Positions 56,841 through 64,000 of a stretch of 64,000 nt of DNA are shown here, one piece after another (position 1 is the first letter of the stretch; every line of letters begins with the position of its first letter). The stretch comes from Halomonas alkaliantarctica (GTDB lineage: Bacteria; Pseudomonadota; Gammaproteobacteria; Pseudomonadales; Halomonadaceae). Location of the stretch: the NCBI RefSeq assembly GCF_029854215.1, contig NZ_CP122961.1, positions 558,001 to 622,000 of the forward strand. Reading direction: 5' to 3'. The position numbers and the translations under genes were made by a program. A model generated the notes under the pieces. That model did not search any database. It had not been told where the DNA came from and saw only the letters and a program-made list of their open reading frames with translations.

Positions 56841-57678
56841 TCCGTCATCACCCATCGTGGTGGAGAACCCCTGGGAGCGGCTGAATGCCTTTACCGACGC
56901 GCGCATTGGCTTGGGGCGCGCTGGGGTCAGCCTGCCGACCAGCAAACTGCTGGCGTTTCAGCTAGCTCACGCCCAAGCCCAGGATGCGGTTCACTGTCCG
57001 CTGGATGTGGAAGCGCTCTCCACCGAGCTGACCCAAGCCCTGGATTTGTCTGAGGCACCGCTGCGCCTGCACAGCCATGCCCAAGATCGCGCTATGTATC
57101 TGCAGCGGCCCGACTATGGCCGTCGCCTGAACGACGAGAGCCGTGAATACCTGCGTGAACACCTGCAGCAAGCCTCCACCTCTCAGCAGCGCTTTGACCT
57201 TGCGGTGGTCGTGGTCGATGGGCTTTCCGCGTTTGCCGTGCAGCAGAATAGCGCGCCGTTTCTGAGTGCGCTTTATCAGATGCTGAGCAGTGATGCCGCC
57301 GATTGGACGCTGGCGCCGTTAACGATTGTCGAGCAGGGGCGAGTAGCGATTGGCGATGAGATTGGTGAGCTGCTCAATGCTGACGCCGTGCTGGTGATGA
57401 TCGGCGAACGGCCAGGGCTAAGCTCGCCGGATAGCTTAGGACTGTATATGACCTGGGCACCGGAAACGGGGCTTAAAGATGACCGGCGCAACTGCATTTC
57501 CAACGTGCGCCCGGCGGGTTTGCAAGTAGAGGAGGCCGCCAGACGCTTTTTCCTACTCTTAAAAGAGGCCCACCAGCTCAAATTGTCTGGCGTTAAGTTG
57601 AAAGACCGCAGCGAAGACGATGTGTTGGAAGGCGACTCAGCATCAGGCTCGACGCGTAACTTCCTGGTGGCGGAGTAA
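56830..57678 (+). CDS. eutC: Ethanolamine ammonia-lyase small subunit
   Basis: The cobalamin-binding small subunit, about 282 residues. GLSAFAVQQNSAPFL and IGERPGLSSPDSLGLYMTWAPETG are typical EutC motifs. The start is ATG 56830 overlapping eutB (ATGGCACATGA). The C-terminal half contacts the B12 cofactor. Confidence 0.93.
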   Translation: MAHDPSSPIVVENPWERLNAFTDARIGLGRAGVSLPTSKLLAFQLAHAQAQDAVHCPLDVEALSTELTQALDLSEAPLRLHSHAQDRAMYLQRPDYGRRLNDESREYLREHLQQASTSQQRFDLAVVVVDGLSAFAVQQNSAPFLSALYQMLSSDAADWTLAPLTIVEQGRVAIGDEIGELLNADAVLVMIGERPGLSSPDSLGLYMTWAPETGLKDDRRNCISNVRPAGLQVEEAARRFFLLLKEAHQLKLSGVKLKDRSEDDVLEGDSASGSTRNFLVAE

Positions 57679-57791
57679 CGTCACCCAAAGCGATATCCCA
57701 TAACAACGATCACATAACAAAATGGAACAACGTTGGTAAACAACAGCACGCCGCTGACGACGATTTCGTTCCACACTGAAAGGGCAAAAAG

Positions 57792-59228
57792 ATGACACAA
57801 CCATCGATTGATCAGGCGTATCTGGCAAAACGCCAACTGCGCAAAGGCACCGCTGGCTGGGTACTGCTGGCGGGACTGGGGGTTTCCTACGTCATTTCCG
57901 GTGACTTCGCCGGGTGGAACTTTGGCATCGCTGAAGCGGGCTGGGGTGGCTTTGCGATTGCCGCCTGTTTGATGGCGCTGATGTACTTAGCCTTGGTGCT
58001 GTCGCTCGCGGAAATGTCAGCGGCACTTCCCGCTGCGGGCGGTGGCTACAGCTTTGCCCGTCAGGCAATGGGGCCTGCCGGTGGTTATTTAACCGGGTTG
58101 GCGGTATTGATCGAGTATGCCCTGGCCCCAGCGGCGATTGTGATTTTTATCGGTGCCGCCGTAGAGGCGTTAATCGGTATTAACGGCCCGCTGGTGTACC
58201 TGATTTTTTACGCCGTGTTTATTGGTATCCACCTGGCGGGGGTGGGGGAAGCGCTCAAGGTCATGATGGTGATTAGCGGTCTGGCGGTGTTCGCCATTCT
58301 GGCCACCGCTGTCGCGCTGATAGGCAGTTTTGACGCTGCCAACCTGTTTGATATTGCCCCCACCAATGCAGCGGGCGCCAGCACCTTTATGCCGTTTGGC
58401 TGGTACGGCGTTTGGGCGGCGCTGCCGTTTGGTATGTGGCTGTTCCTGGCGGTAGAAGGCGTACCGCTGGCCGCGGAAGAAGCCAAAGACCCCGCTCGTG
58501 ATATGCCCAAAGGCATTATCGCGGCGATGCTGTTTCTGCTATTCACTGCGCTGTTAGTCGTGGTGCTTCTGGCCGGAGCGGCGGGCGCCGAAATGATTGG
58601 CCAAAGCGGCGTGCCTCTGGTGGATGCACTAAACGAGGCGGGTAACCCGACCCTGGCCACGCTGGTTAACGTGCTGGGCTTGGCGGGGCTAATTGCCTCG
58701 TTCTTTTCGATTATTTATGGCTATAGCCGATTGGTGTTCGCGCTCTCACGGGCGGGCTATTTGCCTAAGCGCTTATCGCTGACCAGCGGGCGTAAAGTGC
58801 CTTATTTGGCGCTGATCGTACCGGGCGTATTTGGCTTTTTAGTCTCACTCAGCGGTGAAGGTGACCTTATGCTAGGGATGGCCGTGGTCGGTGCCACCAT
58901 TTCCTACGCACTTATGGCACTTAGCCACATTATGCTGCGCGTACAGCAACCTGATCTGCCACGCCCGTATAAAACCCCTGGCGGGGTGGTGACGTCAGGC
59001 ATTGCGCTGGTACTGTCGCTGGTCGCACTAACCGGGGTCTACGCCTTTGATCCCCGCGCGTTTAACTACACCATCGTGCTATTTATCGCCGGGGCGGCTT
59101 ACTACTTCTTCTACAGTAAAAACCATCTGGTGGCGAAAACCGCCGAGGAGGAGTTTGCGCTGGTGTCTGCTTCACCTGAGGAGCTAGACGGGAGCGACCC
59201 CGCACCGGTAGCCGCTGCTAAGCTGTAA
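57792..59228 (+). CDS. Ethanolamine permease
   Basis: A 478-residue amino acid-polyamine-organocation superfamily carrier with about 12 helices, matching the ethanolamine permease group TIGR00908. The start LGVSYVISGDFAGWNFG is typical, as are GGYSFARQAMGP and LSRAGYLP. Its place next to eutBC and the AraC gene supports ethanolamine uptake. A terminator follows after the stop. Confidence 0.88.
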   Translation: MTQPSIDQAYLAKRQLRKGTAGWVLLAGLGVSYVISGDFAGWNFGIAEAGWGGFAIAACLMALMYLALVLSLAEMSAALPAAGGGYSFARQAMGPAGGYLTGLAVLIEYALAPAAIVIFIGAAVEALIGINGPLVYLIFYAVFIGIHLAGVGEALKVMMVISGLAVFAILATAVALIGSFDAANLFDIAPTNAAGASTFMPFGWYGVWAALPFGMWLFLAVEGVPLAAEEAKDPARDMPKGIIAAMLFLLFTALLVVVLLAGAAGAEMIGQSGVPLVDALNEAGNPTLATLVNVLGLAGLIASFFSIIYGYSRLVFALSRAGYLPKRLSLTSGRKVPYLALIVPGVFGFLVSLSGEGDLMLGMAVVGATISYALMALSHIMLRVQQPDLPRPYKTPGGVVTSGIALVLSLVALTGVYAFDPRAFNYTIVLFIAGAAYYFFYSKNHLVAKTAEEEFALVSASPEELDGSDPAPVAAAKL

Positions 59229-59255
59229 GCGAGCCAACGATTAGGCTACTGTGAT

Positions 59256-59295
59256 AAGCCCCTGGCGGTAAGACGTTAGGGGCTTTTTCTTTTTT
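59256..59295 (+). terminator. Rho-independent terminator of the ethanolamine operon
   Basis: Stem AAGCCCCT / AGGGGCTT (eight bases) with a 14-base loop, followed by TTTCTTTTTT on the plus strand. It lies 28 bases after the permease stop. Confidence 0.82.
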
Positions 59296-59318
59296 ATTAA
59301 TCGTTACGAGGTTGCTTT

Positions 59319-59813
59319 ATGACGCTGACCTTTAATAATCCTGGCGAACAGCAGCGCTGGTACGCGGTTGACGATGGTGTAATGGGCGGTGTTTCCGAGA
59401 GCGGGTTTAGCGTTATCAAGGGTGAAGGCCGGTTTCATGGCGAAGTGTCGTTGGAAAATGGCGGTGGCTTTGCGTCCGTTCGCCGCGACCCCAACGGTTT
59501 TGAACCCACGCTAGCGGATGCCCAAGGCATAGCGCTAACCGTGCGAGGTGATGGTCGCACCTACCAATTACGCCTGAAAAGTACCTCCCTGGATCATGCC
59601 TCAGCGTATCGAGTGAAATTTACGCCTGCTCAGGATCGCTGGGAAACGCTGCATTTCCCCTGGAGCGCCTTTGAGGCGGTGCGGCGAGGAACGTTATTGA
59701 GCGACGCACCTGCCGTAACGCCAAGCGAGATTCACCAACTCGGCTTTTTAATCGCTGACCGCACCGCAGGGCCTTTCTGCCTTCAGATTAGCCGTATCGA
59801 GCTCCTGCGCTAA
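59319..59813 (+). CDS. CIA30-family protein
   Basis: A 164-residue soluble protein of the CIA30 (complex I intermediate-associated protein 30) family. WYAVDDGVMGGVSESGF and GEVSLENGGGFASVRRD are the family hallmarks. The mitochondrial name reflects a distant relative; bacterial members have no clear job, and no complex I gene is near. It stands between the ethanolamine terminator and aceK, with its own ribosome site ACGAGG. Confidence 0.85.
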   Translation: MTLTFNNPGEQQRWYAVDDGVMGGVSESGFSVIKGEGRFHGEVSLENGGGFASVRRDPNGFEPTLADAQGIALTVRGDGRTYQLRLKSTSLDHASAYRVKFTPAQDRWETLHFPWSAFEAVRRGTLLSDAPAVTPSEIHQLGFLIADRTAGPFCLQISRIELLR

Positions 59814-59897
59814 CTTGACGTTGGCTACCCACCAAGGTCGTCTCGCATGTAGTTTCCGGTTACGCGAAACTGGTAAAAATAATCAGGAGCCCGGCCC

Positions 59898-61658
59898 GTG
59901 AAACACGCACCTGCGTACCGCTTAGCTACGACGATTTTGCATGGCTTCGATGAGTATCGTGCGCGCTTTAAAGAGATCACGGCGGATGCAAGCCGACGCT
60001 TTCGTGATGCGGCGTGGCATGATACCCAACTGGCTTCGGCGGAGCGCATCAATCTCTATCAGGAAAAAATCGACGTCACTCTGGGGCGCTTAAAGCGTAC
60101 TTTCGATCCTGACGTGGTGTCCCATTGTGAGTGCTGGCGAGAGGCACGCAACCACTACGCTGAACTGATCAGCCATCGGCTCGATTTTGAACTGGCGGAA
60201 ACCTTTTTTAACTCGCTGTTCTGCGCCATTTTCCATCACCGCCATATCCGCAACGAGTGGATGTTTGTGTATAGCTCCCGTGAGGATGCCTCCCACCGCT
60301 CGGGCATTGATCTATGCCGTCGCAAACAGGTGAATGGCGACTGGCAGGCTGCGCTCAAATGGGCGCTTATCGATACTCCTTTCGACAATCGCTTTGCCGA
60401 TATAGACCAGGATACCCACCTAGGTGCCAGCTTCTTACAGCAGCACTTACCCCCGTCAATTTTGAACGCCGATGATGCTCAAATTGAGCTACTGAATAGC
60501 GTCTTTTATCGCAATAAAGGCGCCTATCTGGTCGGGCGAATCCTGGGCGGCGGTGAGCAGGTACCGCTGGTGCTGCCGGTTCTTCATGGCGAGGGATTTG
60601 GTGAGCAGCAGGGCGGCGACCCCAGCCTGCACCTGGATACGGTACTGATCGAAACCGACGAGGTGTCGATTATCTTCTCCTTCACCCGCGCCTACTTTCA
60701 GGTCGAGGTGGCGGTGCCCAGAGAGTTTGTCGATTACCTGCAGCAGTTGATGCCGCATAAGCCAGAAGGTGAGCTCTATGCTGCCATCGGCTTCTTCAAG
60801 CATGGCAAAACCGAGTTTTTCAGGGCTCTGAACCGTCAGGTGGCGAAGCGCGAAGATCAATTTATTATCGCCCCAGGCGTGCGCGGCATGGTGATGGCGG
60901 TGTTTGTACTGCCCAGCTTTCGCACCGTCTTTAAGATCATTAAAGATAAGTTCGACCCGGCCAAAGACGTGACCCACGCCGTAGTACGCGAGAAGTATCG
61001 GCTGGTAAAGCGCCACGACCGGGTAGGGCGCATGGCAGACACCCAGGAGTTCTCTAATTTTATCGTCCGCCAGGATCACTTCTCCCCCGAGTGTTTGGCC
61101 CATCTGCTGGAAGTGGCGCCCTCGACGGTGGTGCTTAGAGACGGCAAAGTCATCATCAAACACTGCTATACCGAGCGCATGATGACACCGCTGAATATCT
61201 ACTTGGAGCAGTGCAGCGACCCAGAAAAGGAGATGGTGCTTAAGGATTACGGCAATGCCATTAAGCAAATGGCTGCGGCGAATATCTTTCCCGGTGATAT
61301 GCTGCTGAAAAATTTTGGCGTGACACGCCATGGGAGAGTGATCTTCTACGACTACGATGAAGTCTGCTACCTCACCGAATGCCGTTTTCGGCATATACCC
61401 AAATCCCAGGGCAATGACTTCCAGGGAGGTGATACGTTGTCCATCGGCCCTAACGATATTTTTCCAGAGGAGTTTGGACCTTTCATGTTCGCTAATAAGG
61501 CGCTGCGCGATATGTTCATGGCGCAGCACCCCGAGCTATTTGATCCGGAATACTGGCTGGAGCTGCAGCAGGCCATCATCGATGGCCGCGTCATCGATGT
61601 TTATCCTTACCGTAACAAGCAGCGTTTTGCGGGCAGTATCGGCCAACTAGTATATTAG
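59898..61658 (+). CDS. aceK: Isocitrate dehydrogenase kinase/phosphatase
   Basis: A bifunctional enzyme that phosphorylates or dephosphorylates isocitrate dehydrogenase and so sets flux between the TCA cycle and glyoxylate bypass. The 586 residues match the E. coli size (578). Kinase-type features are an ATP-binding region near VAPGVRGMVMAVF and the catalytic FYDYDEVCYLTECRFR block. The start is GTG with CAGGAG upstream. It ends inside a 46-base tandem duplication, and no aceBA is in the window. Confidence 0.95.
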   Translation: MKHAPAYRLATTILHGFDEYRARFKEITADASRRFRDAAWHDTQLASAERINLYQEKIDVTLGRLKRTFDPDVVSHCECWREARNHYAELISHRLDFELAETFFNSLFCAIFHHRHIRNEWMFVYSSREDASHRSGIDLCRRKQVNGDWQAALKWALIDTPFDNRFADIDQDTHLGASFLQQHLPPSILNADDAQIELLNSVFYRNKGAYLVGRILGGGEQVPLVLPVLHGEGFGEQQGGDPSLHLDTVLIETDEVSIIFSFTRAYFQVEVAVPREFVDYLQQLMPHKPEGELYAAIGFFKHGKTEFFRALNRQVAKREDQFIIAPGVRGMVMAVFVLPSFRTVFKIIKDKFDPAKDVTHAVVREKYRLVKRHDRVGRMADTQEFSNFIVRQDHFSPECLAHLLEVAPSTVVLRDGKVIIKHCYTERMMTPLNIYLEQCSDPEKEMVLKDYGNAIKQMAAANIFPGDMLLKNFGVTRHGRVIFYDYDEVCYLTECRFRHIPKSQGNDFQGGDTLSIGPNDIFPEEFGPFMFANKALRDMFMAQHPELFDPEYWLELQQAIIDGRVIDVYPYRNKQRFAGSIGQLVY

Positions 61659-61729
61659 GCCTCTATTTAAGGTGCGGTGGAACATCGGCCAACTAGTATA
61701 TTAGGCCTCTATTTAAGGTGCGGTGGAAC
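61638..61729. repeat. Perfect 46-base tandem duplication between aceK and cobB
   Basis: The 46-base unit at 61638-61683 is repeated with no change at 61684-61729, and two more bases match beyond. The unit contains the last codons and stop of aceK (TAG at 61656-61658). The second copy makes a spacer in front of cobB. The arms are not inverted, and no mobile gene is near. Confidence 0.95.
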
Positions 61730-61747
61730 ATAAACGACGAGGTGAAC

Positions 61748-62461
61748 ATGGCAGCCAGCCCGCATTTGGTGGTATTTACCGGCTCGGGGATTAGCGCCGA
61801 GAGCGGGATTAAAACCTTTCGCGCCAGCGACGGCCTGTGGGAGAACCACCCGGTTGAAGATGTCGCTACCCCTCAGGCCTGGCGGCGCAACCCGCAACAG
61901 GTATTGGATTTTTATAATCAGCGCCGTGAACAGATCCGTCGCGCCAAGCCCAACGCTGCCCATAAAGCGCTGGCTGCACTGGAGCAAGACGGTTTTAGCG
62001 TCAGTATCATTACTCAGAACATTGATGACCTACACGAACGTGCAGGCTCTCGTCAGGTGTTGCACCTGCACGGTGAGATTCTAAAAGCGCGCTCTTCTAT
62101 CGATGAGCGTATGCGCTACCCGCTGCCCAAGGGCGGTATTGAGTTGGGTCATGTCTGCGATAAAGGCAGCCAGCTGCGTCCCGATGTGGTCTGGTTTGGC
62201 GAGTCGGTACCGTTGTTTGCCGAGGCCTGTGATCTCGTCAGTCAGGCTGACTTTCTGCTGGTCGTGGGCACGTCGCTGGCGGTTATGCCTGCGGCATCGC
62301 TGTTATCCTACATCGACTACGATACCCCCTGTGCATTGGTCGACCCAGAGGCGGATATGCTTAGCCCGCCAGGAGTGCTGGCAATCAATACCACCGCTGG
62401 AGAAGGCGTTCCGGCGTTGGTCAATCGCTGGAAGCAGCAGGGTAATTTGCTGTTGTCTTGA
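61748..62461 (+). CDS. cobB: SIR2-type NAD-dependent deacylase (zinc cysteines missing)
   Basis: A cytoplasmic sirtuin of 237 residues that removes acyl groups from lysine using NAD. The NAD motif GSGISAESGIKTFR, TQNIDDLHERAG and the catalytic His108 (HLHGE) are intact. FYNQRR (Tyr56, Arg59) matches the E. coli desuccinylase/desmalonylase signature. The zinc module is degenerate: the first CxxC is replaced by SSID and only Cys137 remains. The start is ATG 61748 with GAGGTGA upstream; the GTG at 61718 lies within the second repeat copy. Confidence 0.9.
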   Translation: MAASPHLVVFTGSGISAESGIKTFRASDGLWENHPVEDVATPQAWRRNPQQVLDFYNQRREQIRRAKPNAAHKALAALEQDGFSVSIITQNIDDLHERAGSRQVLHLHGEILKARSSIDERMRYPLPKGGIELGHVCDKGSQLRPDVVWFGESVPLFAEACDLVSQADFLLVVGTSLAVMPAASLLSYIDYDTPCALVDPEADMLSPPGVLAINTTAGEGVPALVNRWKQQGNLLLS

Positions 62462-62472
62462 GCCACTTATTG

Positions 62473-63741
62473 TTAATCCAAAAACCAAGCCTTCATTACG
62501 TCAGTAATCTGGTTGATTTCTGCTTCCGAAGTGATGTAAGCGGGCATGGTATAGAGCCAGCGGCCAATGGGGCGCATCCACACGCCGCGCTCGCGGGCGA
62601 AGTCTCCCACGCCTTTTAGTTCCTCGGCGGAGTGCGTTTCAATGACGGCGGTGGCGCCAAGTACTCGAACGTCGGCCACCGCTGAATGTGCGTTCAGCGC
62701 TTGGTCTTCAAGTAGCTCACGCTGCAACTGCTGGCTGAGCTTCGCAATTTTGCCGAGGTAATTCTCGTCCTCGAAGACGCGCAGGCTCTCCAACGCTACC
62801 CGGCAGGCCAACGGGTTGCCCATAAAGGTAGGCCCGTGCATAAAGGCGTGCAGGGGAGTGTCGCCGATAAAGGCGTCGTGGACGCGATCTGTGGCTATGG
62901 TTGCAGCGTGGCCCAAATAACCGCCGGTCAAACCTTTGGAGAGCACCATAATATCCGGCGTGACGCCCGCATGGTCGGCGGCAAACAGTTTGCCGGTGCG
63001 GCCAAAGCCGGTGGCGACTTCATCGAAAATCAATAGTACACCAAACTCATCGCACAGCTTACGGGCGCCAGTAACATAGTCCGGTGAGGTCATATTGAGT
63101 CCGCCAGCCGCTTGTAAAAGCGGCTCCATCAGCAGCGCGGCGATCTCATCATGGTGGCGCTCAAGTACGCTACGCAGGGCGCTAAGGTCGTGTTCGACCT
63201 GTTCAGCGGTGGCATCAAAAGGGGCCGTGGGCGCCGGGGCGAAATGGTGCTGGGGCAGTAGGCTGGCGAACAGACCGTGCATGCCTTCTTCCGGGTCGCA
63301 CACCGCCATACAGCCGGTGGTGTCACCGTGGTACGCCTTCATCAGCGAGAGCATCTTTTGCTTGCCGGGGTGGCCAGTGAGTATCTGGTATTGGAGGGCC
63401 ATTTTCATCGCCACTTCCATGCCCACCGAGCCGCTGTCCGAGTAGAAAACATGATTCAGCCCGTCTGGGGTAATGCGCACCAGCTCACGAGCTAATTGAT
63501 TGGCGGGCTCATGTGTCAAGCCGCCAAGCATCACATGGCACAGCTCGCCAGCCTGCTCGCGAATGGCCGCTACAAGGCGTGGGTGCCCATAGCCGTGAAT
63601 CATGCACCACCAGGAGCAGGTGGCATCCAGCAGGCGCTCGCCGCGCTCAAGCACGAAGTGAGCGCCATCACCGCCAACCACCTTGGGCGCGGGTGTCTGG
63701 GTTTTTAGGTGGGCATAGGGGTGCCAAACGGGCGTTTTCAT
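62473..63741 (-). CDS. bioA: Adenosylmethionine-8-amino-7-oxononanoate aminotransferase
   Basis: A PLP enzyme of biotin synthesis that uses SAM as amino donor to make 7,8-diaminopelargonate. The 422 residues match the family. The motif CSWWCMIHGYGHP is close to E. coli SSWWAAIHGY, the PLP Lys is in VLSKGLTGGYLG, and DEVATGFGRTG is the Asp ligand to the pyridine nitrogen. It overlaps bioD by four bases, so the two are co-translated. It converges with cobB. Confidence 0.96.
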   Translation of the reverse strand: MKTPVWHPYAHLKTQTPAPKVVGGDGAHFVLERGERLLDATCSWWCMIHGYGHPRLVAAIREQAGELCHVMLGGLTHEPANQLARELVRITPDGLNHVFYSDSGSVGMEVAMKMALQYQILTGHPGKQKMLSLMKAYHGDTTGCMAVCDPEEGMHGLFASLLPQHHFAPAPTAPFDATAEQVEHDLSALRSVLERHHDEIAALLMEPLLQAAGGLNMTSPDYVTGARKLCDEFGVLLIFDEVATGFGRTGKLFAADHAGVTPDIMVLSKGLTGGYLGHAATIATDRVHDAFIGDTPLHAFMHGPTFMGNPLACRVALESLRVFEDENYLGKIAKLSQQLQRELLEDQALNAHSAVADVRVLGATAVIETHSAEELKGVGDFARERGVWMRPIGRWLYTMPAYITSEAEINQITDVMKAWFLD

Positions 63742-64000
63742 AACGGCTCCAGGGAGAGATAGGGGGCGGCAGTCGCGGCGTCGGGGGCATCAAGATGGGG
63801 AATAATGCCTAAACAGGGGGCCGCGAGTTTGGCGTTTAGATGAGCAATATTGGCCTTAAAGCGGGCTGTGTCAGCCGCAAAGGCGGGGTCAACCACGCTG
63901 CCTGCCCACCCTGCCACTACCAAGCCGTCGGCGCGAATGGCTTCCGCTGTTAAGCGAGCATGATTCAAGCAGCCCAGCTTTAGGCCGACCACCAGAATCA
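63738..64000 (-). CDS. bioD: Dethiobiotin synthetase (partial, C-terminal part)
   Basis: Makes the ureido ring of dethiobiotin from diaminopelargonate, CO2 and ATP. Only the C-terminal about 87 residues are visible, and the gene continues past the right edge. LILVVGLKLGCLNHARLTAEAI is a diagnostic BioD block, and WAGSVVDPAF and LGIIPHLD follow. The stop overlaps the ATG of bioA (ATGA), so transcription runs from bioD to bioA. Confidence 0.9.
   Translation of the reverse strand, partial: ILVVGLKLGCLNHARLTAEAIRADGLVVAGWAGSVVDPAFAADTARFKANIAHLNAKLAAPCLGIIPHLDAPDAATAAPYLSLEPL

Noticed and set aside
60489..61529. Long minus-strand open frame in aceK
   Set aside because: Antisense to a conserved aceK; the product is histidine-rich and resembles no family.
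1..64000. CRISPR arrays, tRNA genes, insertion sequences and prophage
   Set aside because: No regularly spaced repeats, cloverleaf-like sequence, transposase or integrase was seen. The only tandem repeat is the 46-base duplication, which lacks terminal inverted repeats.

Overview
The window reads as ordinary chromosome from a halophilic gammaproteobacterium. Halomonas or a close relative in the Halomonadaceae is the best guess. This is inferred from the moderately GC-rich coding sequence, acidic proteins, the pepA/holC/valS block facing lptF-lptG, and the mix of osmoadaptation, ethanolamine and peptide-uptake genes. No search could be run, so the genus is not proven. About 55 complete or nearly complete genes and two edge-truncated genes are packed with short gaps. 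I found no rRNA, tRNA, insertion sequence, prophage or CRISPR array.

Layout. 0-6 kb: envelope lipoproteins, a membrane hydrolase, glyoxalase I, a SelD-linked type oxidoreductase and a diguanylate cyclase. 6.2-14.4 kb: a minus-strand run whose first six genes are tightly spaced or overlapping (phosphotransferase, YnjB-YnjC-YnjD type ABC importer, two small-molecule glycosyltransferases), followed by a TVP38/FAD-oxidoreductase fusion. 14.5-25.8 kb: a ZIP transporter, valS, an MFS transporter, holC, ilvE and pepA, facing lptF-lptG and an RDD protein. 25.9-29.1 kb: bfd-bfr iron storage, a CstA-type carrier and sodC. 29.3-38.5 kb: a Dpp-type peptide importer with two M20 peptidases and a divergent LysR regulator. 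38.6-42.6 kb: RNA modification enzymes and a RecQ helicase. 42.6-46.3 kb: a COG0523 zinc GTPase behind a Zur-like site, a PepSY membrane protein and a methyltransferase. 46.3-54.3 kb: an AT-rich stretch with an XRE regulator, a GAF-GAF-GGDEF-EAL protein, and opgG-opgH for periplasmic glucans. 54.3-59.2 kb: a minimal ethanolamine module (AraC regulator, eutB, eutC, permease). 59.3-64 kb: a CIA30 protein, aceK, an unusual cobB, bioA and partial bioD.

The window is mostly core metabolism, and I see no unmistakably new defence or mobile system. The strongest candidate for an undescribed function is the kinase-YnjBCD-glycosyltransferase cluster at 8.5-14.4 kb, which looks like a pathway that imports, phosphorylates and glycosylates an unknown small molecule. 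Other points of interest are a perfect 46-bp tandem duplication between aceK and cobB, a CobB without the usual zinc cysteines, a Zur-like operator ahead of the COG0523 gene, repeated CTATACTC elements upstream of bfr, and a ZIP transporter with altered metal-site motifs.
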